Source of the DNA: Dokdonella koreensis DS-123
GTDB taxonomy: Bacteria > Pseudomonadota > Gammaproteobacteria > Xanthomonadales > Rhodanobacteraceae
Assembly: GCF_001632775.1 (NCBI RefSeq)
Contig: NZ_CP015249.1
Location: 3,142,686 to 3,206,685 of the forward strand
Direction of reading: 5' to 3'
DNA length: 64,000 nucleotides
Positions 46,799 to 53,611 of this stretch are shown here, one piece after another. The notes below the pieces were generated by a model. That model saw only the letters and a list, made by a program, of their open reading frames with translations. It did not search any database and was not told the origin of the DNA. The position numbers and the translations under genes were made by a program. Position 1 is the stretch's first letter. Every line of letters starts with the position of its first letter.

Positions 46799-47079
46799 GT
46801 ACCAAGGCCGAGAGCTACGCCAGCGTGTGGGATGCCCTCGCCGAATCGGCAGAGGAAGCGGCAAATCTCAAGGTCCGCGCCGAACTGATGCGAAAGATCG
46901 CCGATCTGATCCAGGGCAGCGGCTGGACACAGATGGAAGCCGCCTTGCGGTGCAGGGTCACTCAACCGCGCATCAACGATCTGCTGCGTGGTCGCATCTC
47001 GCGCTTCTCGCTGGATGCGTTGGTGAACATTGCCGCAGCACTGGGGCAACAAGTGCATGTGGAGCTTGAAGCAGCATAA
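46795..47079 (+). CDS. XRE-family antitoxin (HigA-like)
   Basis: A 94-residue helix-turn-helix protein (WTQMEAALRCRVTQPRINDLLRGRISRFSLDALVNIAAALG, residues ~42-82, XRE fold) with a helical N-terminal arm that probably wraps the toxin. It starts in the toxin stop codon. It should neutralise the toxin and repress the operon through the upstream 18-bp palindrome. Confidence 0.88.
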   Translation: MSTKAESYASVWDALAESAEEAANLKVRAELMRKIADLIQGSGWTQMEAALRCRVTQPRINDLLRGRISRFSLDALVNIAAALGQQVHVELEAA

Positions 47080-47150
47080 CCACCGCCAGATCGCTCACGT
47101 CTTCCAGCAAAGGACGCACCGGAGCGGAATAACCCCGCCCCGCCTGTGCC

Positions 47151-47705
47151 TCAGACACGATGCTCGAAGCGAGCAGCCCTGGCCGCCGTCAAGGCATCAG
47201 ACAACGGCATTACTCGCGAGCCTTCATCTCCGCAGGAACAAGCCCCTTTCATGCTGCTATAAACTTCGTTCATGATTGCGACGCGGTCGCAGCCATCGCA
47301 TCGCAGGAACATATCTTTGTAGCCCCACGACGTGTGGTCGACGATGCCACCGGAGCAGTCCGTTGCGTCCAACGGCAGCAGAACCTGCAATCCAATCTCA
47401 TCACCACACGTTCCTTCGCCAGGATCAGGGATCGGACCTTGGGCCACCACGACGCGACGCCCAATTTCGCGCGCAAAGCGCTGGAGCAATTCCATATCGT
47501 ACTCATCGCTGCCTTTGACCTCGAAGTAGCAATGAAACTCCGGCAAGTAGAAATCCGGCAGGTACAGATCGGCATCGACCACGAATCCCTGCACCTCGTA
47601 CTCCCACTTGATCTTGGCCGTGTCAAAGAAAACGGCCCATCTCGCCTCCAGACGGCTGCGAAACTTGTATCCCTTGTAATGGGTGGTTATTGGCCTGATC
47701 GCCAT
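47151..47705 (-). CDS. PD-(D/E)XK nuclease-like protein with zinc-ribbon-like tail
   Basis: A 184-residue protein. The N-terminal ~95 residues fit a VRR/PD-(D/E)XK-type nuclease core: YRFRSRLEARWAVFFD-like stretch with the first acidic residue, WEYEVQGF, ADLYLPDFYLP (the PD) and CYFEVKGSDEY (the ExK). The C-terminal part has CDGC and CSCG pairs (about residues 137-160), suggesting a zinc ribbon. Many phages and islands carry such proteins as stand-alone predicted nucleases. Whether it acts with the methyltransferases at 57-60 kb is unknown; it lies far from them and is not co-transcribed. Confidence 0.7.
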   Translation of the reverse strand: MAIRPITTHYKGYKFRSRLEARWAVFFDTAKIKWEYEVQGFVVDADLYLPDFYLPEFHCYFEVKGSDEYDMELLQRFAREIGRRVVVAQGPIPDPGEGTCGDEIGLQVLLPLDATDCSGGIVDHTSWGYKDMFLRCDGCDRVAIMNEVYSSMKGACSCGDEGSRVMPLSDALTAARAARFEHRV

Positions 47706-47899
47706 GTCACTCCCCCAAGCTTGTGGTAGAAATCGATCAGATGGATGCGTCAGCACTTCTACAAGATCGCTCGACGCGCTTTCTCTACTTTCTTCGAAAT
47801 GAACCCGAATCCAGCAGGGCCGACCGCATCTCCGTTCGCCGCCGGAGGGGTCCAGGACTGCAGTCTCGTCTCCAGGGAAAGCACCCGGCGCACAACAGG

Positions 47900-48430
47900 C
47901 TACATCTCTGGCTGATCGAGCTCGCACAAGGCGTCCTGAGCAGCCTTCACATCTAGGCCGAATGCGTCCAATAGAAGCACTGCCCGTAGGGCGGCCTGTG
48001 CCTCTCCTCCCTCTTTCGGCGCCTGAGGCTTGAACCGCAGCCCGTGCGCTACGAGCCAAGCCTGCGTATCTGCGACGGTCGTCCAGGTGAATCCCGCGGT
48101 CAGCATCGAGGATGCGGTCAAGTTGGACACGTAGTGCGGAGTCAGCTCGTCGGGATTTCTCAACTTCAAACCACGCACCAGCCTCCCGCGCAGATCCTTG
48201 TTCATAGATTGCTTGGGATCGTCGATGATCCCTTGTGCGGCATCGCGATAGGCCACCGGATTAGCGCGGATCTCGGCAACATCTGGCGCCATCCCAAGGA
48301 CTCTACAGATCGTCACTACCGCACTCTTTCCCTGTGCTGGCGATAGACCGGCGGCGCGCGCTGCAGCTACGACGGTCTGACCTTCCGCGACTGCGAGAAG
48401 CACTTGCGCCTTCTTGATATTTGGAGTCAT
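47900..48430 (-). CDS. Unknown protein, possible HTH at N-terminus
   Basis: A 176-residue protein I do not recognise. Residues 1-45 (QVLLAVAEGQTVVAAARAAGLSPAQGK) resemble a homeodomain-like helix-turn-helix; the rest is helical with no clear motif. Its ATG lies in the stop of the upstream reading frame at 48427 (ATGA), so the two are coupled. Its base composition is lower in GC than the core chromosome. Confidence 0.5.
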   Translation of the reverse strand: MTPNIKKAQVLLAVAEGQTVVAAARAAGLSPAQGKSAVVTICRVLGMAPDVAEIRANPVAYRDAAQGIIDDPKQSMNKDLRGRLVRGLKLRNPDELTPHYVSNLTASSMLTAGFTWTTVADTQAWLVAHGLRFKPQAPKEGGEAQAALRAVLLLDAFGLDVKAAQDALCELDQPEM

Positions 48431-48822
48431 TTCACCCTCCCCTTAGCGGAACTATTGTCTTCCTCAACCAACTCGGTCTCGAACCGTAGATCCGCTGGAA
48501 CGGCGCGAACATCCCCTCGCTCGTCGATGGAGATTCCCTGCGTTGACCGGACACGTTCGATGAGAATATGGGACACGCGGCCACGCACATTCAGCAGTGC
48601 GATGCAGCCTTGGCAAAGCATATGCACGCCGCCGGCCAGGGGATAGGAATGCCAGTGGAAAGGCCGATGGTGCTTGTCCGTGTCGTACTCCTCGCGCTGG
48701 CCACACGCCCAGCAGGTTTCGATCCTCCTCACCACAGCTTCCTCCCAATGTGCCGCCCAATCTTCTAGGTCGCGAATCGACGCTCCGATAGCGGCCGGCC
48801 GGCCATGAACGGATTCTCCCAA
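48427..48822 (-). CDS. Unknown small protein with four-cysteine metal site
   Basis: Up to 131 residues if the TTG at 48822 is used; a GTG within the coding region (before RRIETCWACG) would be shorter and would remove the 58-bp overlap with the upstream gene. CWACG and CQGC, separated by ~32 residues, suggest a treble-clef or zinc ribbon like that in HNH-related proteins, but no HNH histidines are evident. Function unknown. Coupled to the 47900-48430 gene by ATGA. Confidence 0.45.
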   Translation of the reverse strand: MGESVHGRPAAIGASIRDLEDWAAHWEEAVVRRIETCWACGQREEYDTDKHHRPFHWHSYPLAGGVHMLCQGCIALLNVRGRVSHILIERVRSTQGISIDERGDVRAVPADLRFETELVEEDNSSAKGRVK

Positions 48823-49157
48823 CGGGATCCGGTATTCCCCACTAAACCGTGGTTCGTGACTACCAAATACGGATCACCTGGGAAGATCGCGAGCACGACT
48901 GCGGGGTCCGATACGGTCGTTCCACCAGAGAAGTCGCTGCTCCTGCCTCTGTTGATGGCTGACCTGATGCCTTGTAGCGGCTCTCCGACTGTAGCCGTCC
49001 ATTCAACACCGTTGTGCAGGTAGGTGATGGAGTACACGCGCCGCGAAGGGGTTGGCACAACTCTGTTCGCAAACGCGGCGAGATTCGCGAAGTCGGCCTC
49101 GGCCGTTTCGCTTGAAGATGCCGGGAGGAAGAACCTCGGTGCTTCACTCATGGCCAT
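48765..49157 (-). CDS. Unknown small protein
   Basis: A 130-residue protein from ATG 49157 (ATG 49151 also possible). It reads as one alpha/beta domain (SRRVYSITYLHNGVEWTATVG, VVLAIFPGDPYLVVT). I recognise no family. It is first of a likely three-gene minus-strand unit with the four-cysteine and HTH-like proteins. Lower GC and mixed codon use fit the island. Confidence 0.5.
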   Translation of the reverse strand: MAMSEAPRFFLPASSSETAEADFANLAAFANRVVPTPSRRVYSITYLHNGVEWTATVGEPLQGIRSAINRGRSSDFSGGTTVSDPAVVLAIFPGDPYLVVTNHGLVGNTGSRWENPFMAGRPLSERRFAT

Positions 49158-49182
49158 GCCTGTCTGGCTCGATCAATTGTGA

Positions 49183-49821
49183 TCAAGCATAGACCATGTG
49201 AAGACCTCTCCCAGCACTAGCACGCGGAGCAATATGCGCTGCTTCCGATGCCCCTGATTGGTCGAGCGGACGAATGAAACCTGCTATTGGACCTGACGTT
49301 TGAACGCACGATCCCGCGCCATGAACGCCTCCAGCATGTGCGGGATCAGCGTGGTCGCGTCCACCGCCTCGCCGTAGGTCTGCGCGTGCAGCGCCGCATA
49401 GCGGTCGAGGTCGGCCTTGAGCATGGCCGGGCACGCGAAAGTCACCTTGACGCTCTCGGTCTTCGGAAGTGGCCCCATCGACGAACACGCACGGCTGCTT
49501 GGTTGCGAGCGGCCTCGCGAATACCTTCGCGAATGCCTCGCGCTTGAGGTGCGCCACGCGCCCGGCCCGAAACACGTCACCGGGCTTGACCCGATCTTCG
49601 CTCGCCGACAAACCGCTGCGCTCCGGATCGCACTCGACCAAGGCGACGTAGCCGTCGTCGAACAGCTTGTGGTGTACGGCGCACAGGCCCCAGCCCGTCG
49701 TGGTATAGCGATCCATGCTCGCGCGCAGGCGCTTGTCCAGCAGCAGATTGCCGGTATCGAACGCGACGCCGCAGACCAGGCAGACGCGCCGCTCCAGGGA
49801 GATATAAGACTTGTCGTTCAT
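49183..49821 (-). pseudogene. ICE-type cysteine-rich protein, C-terminus replaced after a deletion
   Basis: From ATG 49821 (GGAG ribosome site) the first ~115 residues look intact: SLERRVCLVCGVAFDTGNLL, then TTTGWGLCAVHHKLFDDGYVAL, VECDPERSG and QPCVFVDG. This matches a small protein found beside radC in Tn4371-like integrative elements. Immediately after CVFVDG the frame enters DNA whose other frame encodes a DUF2274 protein, so the final ~98 residues are antisense-like junk running to 49183. I infer that a deletion fused two ICE genes that are normally many kilobases apart. The zinc-binding N-terminal part could still be made. Confidence 0.7.
49284..49478 (-). pseudogene. DUF2274 protein, N-terminally truncated
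   Basis: Sixty-four residues from an ATG at the deletion junction. GPLPKTESVKVTF, then CPAMLKADLDRYAALHA and DATTLIPHMLEAFMARDRAF, match the DUF2274 family, which normally follows trbI in conjugative transfer regions. The usual ~8-residue start (LRLGPLPKTE-like) is missing and replaced by the upstream gene's sequence. No other transfer genes are present, so this is a remnant. Confidence 0.75.
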
Positions 49822-49832
49822 GAGGTGACTCC

Positions 49833-49985
49833 GTTGCTCGGGCGGAATTGCCCGGCACCGGGCCAGCACGGCGCAGCGCAAGCAGTCACAGGGGCGCAGA
49901 CGGCCCCAGGCCGCCAGCGTGCGAGCACGCGCAGCCCTTGACGGCGAGAACGCCGTGATACGGTGAAGGGACCAGCAAACGCCCC
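49833..49985. repeat. Leader direct repeat, copy 1
   Basis: About 153 bp just upstream of the truncated ICE gene, near-identical (roughly 85% by eye) to 50605-50760. Both begin TTGCTCGGGCGGAATTGCCC and end GAAGGGACCAGCAA. Confidence 0.8.
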
Positions 49986-50060
49986 GCTTCCACCCGTTCG
50001 TGCAGCCAACAAGCGCATAGGACGCGCTGGCCCGCCGGGCCTGAAGGGCGAAGCAAAAGA

Positions 50061-50078
50061 AGGGGGCCGAAGCCCCCT
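50061..50078 (-). terminator. Intrinsic terminator of radC
   Basis: On the minus strand, AGGGGGC-TTCG-GCCCCCT is a perfect 7-bp stem with a UUCG tetraloop, followed by TCTTTTGC, only 4 bp past the radC stop. A good intrinsic terminator. Confidence 0.8.
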
Positions 50079-50082
50079 CTCA

Positions 50083-50592
50083 TCAGATCAGGCCACGCCG
50101 AGCCATAGACACCGAAGACCGTCCGCCGATGATGATGTGATCGAGCAGTCGCACGTCCACCAGCGCGAGCGCCTCCTTGAGGCGACAGGTGACTGACTGG
50201 TCCGCGCCACCCGGTGTCGGATCGCCACTCGGGTGGTTGTGAGCGACGATCACCGCCGCCGCATTGAGCCGCAACGCCAGCTTGACGACTTCGCGCAGGT
50301 ATACGTGCGCCTCATGGACCGTGCCGCGGAACAGTTCGGCGTACTCGATCAGCCGATGCCTCTGATCGAGGAAGAGCACCGCGAACACTTCGTGCTCCAG
50401 GCCGGCCAGTTTGGTCTGCAAGAAGGTCTCGACATCGGCTGCCGACGTGAACGCCTCGCCCCGCTGCATCTTGCGGTCGACCACTTGGCGCGCCGCTTCG
50501 ATGATCTGCGCATCGGTTGCCGGACGATAGCGACGGCCTGCTGCGTCCCGCACCATCAACGAGGTAGCCAGCGAATTGGATTCGTGCGACAT
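50083..50592 (-). CDS. radC: RadC/JAB-domain protein (ICE type)
   Basis: A 169-residue RadC-like protein without the N-terminal HhH domain of chromosomal RadC. The JAMM metalloprotease-like motif is intact: a glutamate in the upstream helix, and HNHPSGDPTPGGAD (H-x-H-x7...D). These short forms are hallmarks of Tn4371-family integrative elements and other mobile elements; biochemical role is unsettled. It lies downstream of a 155-bp leader repeat and is closed by its own terminator. Confidence 0.9.
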   Translation of the reverse strand: MSHESNSLATSLMVRDAAGRRYRPATDAQIIEAARQVVDRKMQRGEAFTSAADVETFLQTKLAGLEHEVFAVLFLDQRHRLIEYAELFRGTVHEAHVYLREVVKLALRLNAAAVIVAHNHPSGDPTPGGADQSVTCRLKEALALVDVRLLDHIIIGGRSSVSMARRGLI

Positions 50593-51164
50593 CTTCGTGC
50601 TCCGGTTGCTCGGGCGGAATTGCCCGGCACCGGCGCCCCACACGGCGCAGCGCAAGCAGTCAGGGGTCAAAGACGGCCGCAGGCCGCCAGCGTGCAGGCA
50701 CACGCAGCCCTTGACGGTGAGCACGCCGTGGTACGTTGAAGGGACCAGCAAGACCGCCCCAAATATTACGCCCCAGCAAGCGGAGCGCGCAGGCCCGTCA
50801 GGGCCGAAATGCGGCAGGGATCAAAGCCGCAGGCCGCGACTCGGTGAGAGGCGCGGGGCGCAGCCAGCGAGCCCGTTGGCGAAGCCGAGTCGCCATCAGC
50901 GGCCGTGGACGCCACAGTTCTTAGCTCCCTTTGCGGCACTCCACTTCGGTCATTTCCTATGCCTAAGCCAACATGAGCTCGCTAGTCCGTCAAATTGATC
51001 GATAACTCGGAACAAGGACGCCCGGCATCGGCCGCCACCCACAGCAATCTATCGGGCTTGCTCTGTCCACAGTGGTCCTCCACTACGGCAACGTCCACCG
51101 CGCCCTCCAAGAGATTGGACGCGCGAACTCGCTATAGTTCTGCCTCACCAACAGGGAACCATCG
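50593..51164. other. 572-bp intergenic region between radC and the RelA/SpoT-like gene
   Basis: It contains leader repeat copy 2 (50605-50760), a GC-rich block with small tandem motifs (50770-50920) and an AT-richer end. TATAGT at 51133-51138, 27 bp before the next gene, could be a -10 element, but no properly spaced -35 is visible. No gene is evident. Confidence 0.4.
50605..50760. repeat. Leader direct repeat, copy 2
   Basis: About 156 bp upstream of radC, matching copy 1 at 49833-49985. Duplicate leaders before adjacent ICE genes probably carry their promoters or a shared regulatory RNA-like feature (internal GGCGGCCxxxGGCCGCC-type complementarity). Confidence 0.8.
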
Positions 51165-52073
51165 ATGACAGGAAACCCTATTCCCTCGCTCGCGCGCTAC
51201 GAGGTCGTGGTCGAGCCCCATCGGCGGGCCCTCAAGAGGCTCGTACTTGAGTGGGACTTCTTCGTTAGAGATGTCAGCAATCTCAACGTGTTTTCGGTTT
51301 CTGATCGCGTCAAGCGGTACGAGCGCGCGGTAGCCAAGTCGGCGCTCCTCGATATCCCCATCGACATGCTCGATGACCTGGCCGGCCTGCGCGTAGTAGT
51401 CGGAACCTTGGCCGAGGTCCCCATCGTCATGCGATTTCTCACTCGGCAGGAGGTCAGCAAAGACCTCAAGATCATCAAGAGCGTCAAGATCGAGCACGAG
51501 ACCGGTTATCGAGCGACCCATGTAGTGGTCGAGAAGCGCTCCGACTACCAGGCGTCGGCTTATCCCGGCAGGGTTGAAGTTCAGATCCACACGATCTTCC
51601 AGCAGGCCTTCAATTTCCTTTCCCGCAACTGGAGCTACAAGCAGCCGTGGCAGGTCTCGCCGGATTGGTCGGATGAGTTCGTTGAGCTGTCCCGTCTTCT
51701 CACCGCAATCGATCACAAGGCACATGCACTGCACCTAAGACAAGCCGACTTCCAGGTCGCGACTGATGAATCGGCGCTTACGCCCTATTCCTATCAGGCG
51801 ATTGTGAAATCGGAGTTTGGAGAGGACATTGCGGTTGATGACGCGGTGGATGCATGTCGTATGTATGTGGACCTTGGCTATCCAACCAACGCACACCTGC
51901 GCCGGCACTTCCGCGACCCCAGAATCGCCGACCTTTATACCCTCGTAGAGTGCAGAGCAGCCGTCTCCGAGACTAGCGCCATCCTCGCCAAAATGGGACG
52001 TAGTGGGTTCTGGTCTTCATTCGGCATCAAGATCGGATCGCCTGATCTGAAGAAGTTCTTCCAACTTTGCTGA
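51165..52073 (+). CDS. Single-domain RelA/SpoT-type nucleotide pyrophosphokinase
   Basis: A 302-residue protein. Residues ~40-165 match the RelA/SpoT synthetase fold: basic SDRVKRYERAVAK (ATP side), DDLAGLRVVV (71-80), ETGYRATHVVV (112-122) and RVEVQIHTIFQQAF (136-149, with the catalytic Glu-Gln-His-Thr set). There is no HD hydrolase domain, no TGS and no ACT. The C-terminal ~130 residues are of unknown type. It could make (p)ppGpp or, like toxic small alarmone synthetases, (pp)pApp or pyrophosphorylated tRNA. No adjacent antitoxin is apparent; the convergent side has been disturbed by an IS. An abortive-infection role is an inference. Confidence 0.78.
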   Translation: MTGNPIPSLARYEVVVEPHRRALKRLVLEWDFFVRDVSNLNVFSVSDRVKRYERAVAKSALLDIPIDMLDDLAGLRVVVGTLAEVPIVMRFLTRQEVSKDLKIIKSVKIEHETGYRATHVVVEKRSDYQASAYPGRVEVQIHTIFQQAFNFLSRNWSYKQPWQVSPDWSDEFVELSRLLTAIDHKAHALHLRQADFQVATDESALTPYSYQAIVKSEFGEDIAVDDAVDACRMYVDLGYPTNAHLRRHFRDPRIADLYTLVECRAAVSETSAILAKMGRSGFWSSFGIKIGSPDLKKFFQLC

Positions 52074-52353
52074 CCCGATGCTGCACAGTGAAACTGAAGC
52101 AGTCGCCGACCAAGGCTCCGATAGTCGATGTGGCGGGAGCAAACGATCCGCGCAAATGTGAAGCACCCGGTTAACGCCGGCGCATTGCGATCACCGCGGA
52201 AGGCAGCATCTTGATCTCATCAGCGGCCTTGGGAAACAGGAAGGCCAGCAGATCGTCATAGCGGCGATCAGGCCTGTAGTGCGGATGACCTGAGACGAAT
52301 CGTGTAGCCAGCGGGATGGTGAGTTCTCTACCCTGAAGAGGCAAGGAGAACTC

Positions 52354-52619
52354 ATGAAGAAGCGATTCGCGGATGAGCAGATCATCGGGATCCTGCGCGA
52401 GGCCGAGGTCGGCGCCACGTCGATCAAGGCGCTGTGCAAGAAGCACAACATCACCGAGCAGAACTTTTTTGCCGCTGGCGCAACAAGTTCGGCGGGCTCG
52501 ACGTGCCGGACGCGCGTCGGCTGAAGGACCTGGAATCGGAGAACACGCGCCTGAAACGCCTCGTCGCCGAGCAGTTGCTCGTGATCGACGGCATGAAGGA
52601 AATCGTCCGAAAAAAATGA
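52354..52619 (+). pseudogene. IS3 orfA (HTH_Tnp_1), frameshifted
   Basis: From ATG 52354 the frame reads [20 protein letters not shown] and reaches [11 protein letters not shown], then shifts near a six-T run (~52466-52471). The remainder ([20 protein letters not shown], then the leucine-zipper part to MKEIVRKK) continues in another frame and ends at TGA 52617-52619. Family members have [11 protein letters not shown] in one frame. Either the copy is inactive or there is a sequencing error in the homopolymer. Confidence 0.8.
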
Positions 52620-53455
52620 CAACCCCGTCGGCGCGGCGCGATGCGATCCAGAAGCTGGTCCGTCGGGGAGTCTCGGAACGCAGGGCGTGCCGGTATCTCG
52701 GCCTGAGCCGGCGCATCAGCAGCTATCAGCCTCGGCAGGCGGCCAAGGACAGGATCTTGGCGGAGAAGCTGTTGGCCGCGTCGCCGCAGGTGCCTCGCTT
52801 CGGCTACCGCCGGATGGCGGCATGGCTGGAAATGGGCGAGGCGCGCGTGCGCCGGCAGTGGCGGGCGCTGGGATTGAACATCCCGCGCCGCCGCCCGCGG
52901 CGCCGGCGTTCGGGCTGCGACATCCGGCTGCCAGGTGCCGTCCGGCCGAATGCCGTCTGGAGCTACGACTTCGTGCACGACCAGATGATCGACGGTCGCG
53001 CCCTGAAGTTGCTGTGCGTGATCGACGAGTACACGCGCGAGTGCCTGGCGATCGAGGTCGGCGCGAGCCTGAGGGCGCAGGATGTGATCCTGACGTTGTC
53101 GCGCTTGATGCGTCTGTACGGCAAGCCGGCGTTCGTGCGCTCCGACAACGGCGCCGAGTTCACGGCGGCAAAGGTCATGCGCTGGCTGCGCGACGCGGCC
53201 ATCGGCCCCGCATTCATCGCGCCGGGAAGCCCTTGGCAGAACGGCTTTGTCGAGAGCTTCAACGGCAAGCTGCGCGACGAGCTGCTCAATCGCGAATGGT
53301 TCCGCAGCCGCGCGGAGGCGAAGGTACTGATCGAGCGCTGGCGGCAGTTCTACAACGAGAAACGGCCACACAGCGCACACCGCTACAAGACCCCGGCCAG
53401 TATCCGCAGGCGATGGCAAGAACCCGATACCATACCCACCGAACTCACCGCCTGA
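52616..53455 (+). CDS. IS3-family transposase OrfB (DDE integrase core)
   Basis: A 279-residue OrfB. An N-terminal HTH_21-like region ([19 protein letters not shown]) precedes an rve core with the catalytic triad Asp118 (SYDFVHD), Asp177 (RSDNGAEF) and Glu213 ([12 protein letters not shown]); the D-E spacing of 35 is canonical. The ATG overlaps the orfA stop and follows seven As, the expected site for -1 frameshifting to make the OrfAB transposase. OrfB itself looks intact. Confidence 0.92.
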   Translation: MTTPSARRDAIQKLVRRGVSERRACRYLGLSRRISSYQPRQAAKDRILAEKLLAASPQVPRFGYRRMAAWLEMGEARVRRQWRALGLNIPRRRPRRRRSGCDIRLPGAVRPNAVWSYDFVHDQMIDGRALKLLCVIDEYTRECLAIEVGASLRAQDVILTLSRLMRLYGKPAFVRSDNGAEFTAAKVMRWLRDAAIGPAFIAPGSPWQNGFVESFNGKLRDELLNREWFRSRAEAKVLIERWRQFYNEKRPHSAHRYKTPASIRRRWQEPDTIPTELTA

Positions 53456-53611
53456 TTGGCTACAAGTTTCGTACGCAGGTCAAGCTAGCTCATGCCTTCT
53501 ATCGACGCTGTCGAACGCGTGGCCGCTGAGCGGTTCGGGAAGGACTCAAGCTGATCATCTGATCGCAGGACGAAATGATGATTCTCAGCGAGGATTGAGC
53601 GCAAGCTATTG

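Larger units (their letters stand above)
52286..53482 (+). mobile_element. IS3-family insertion sequence (1197 bp)
   Basis: Imperfect terminal inverted repeats of ~26 bp: left TGACCTGAGACGAAT...GTAGCCA (52286-52310), right end the complement of TGACCTGCGTACGAA...GTAGCCA (53457-53482). It holds orfA and orfB in the usual IS3 layout with an A7 slippery run at their junction. Immediate flanks (CGGA left, AGCT right) do not form a target duplication, so one flank was probably rearranged after insertion. orfA carries a frameshift, so transposition is doubtful. Confidence 0.88.

Noticed and set aside
47151-47705. Calling the nuclease-like protein the restriction partner of the two methylases
   Set aside because: It is about 10 kb away, separated by ICE remnants and an IS, and not co-transcribed; only the shared island links them.
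47723-47956. 77-codon plus-strand frame between the nuclease-like gene and the HTH-like gene
   Set aside because: No recognisable features, no ribosome site and it overlaps the end of the minus-strand HTH-like gene.
51115-51138. TTGGAC...TATAGT promoter before the RelA/SpoT-like gene
   Set aside because: The spacer is only 12 bp; TATAGT may still be a -10 element but the pair is not a normal promoter.
52282-53486. Target-site duplication of the IS3 element
   Set aside because: CGGA on the left and AGCT on the right do not match at 3 or 4 bp.
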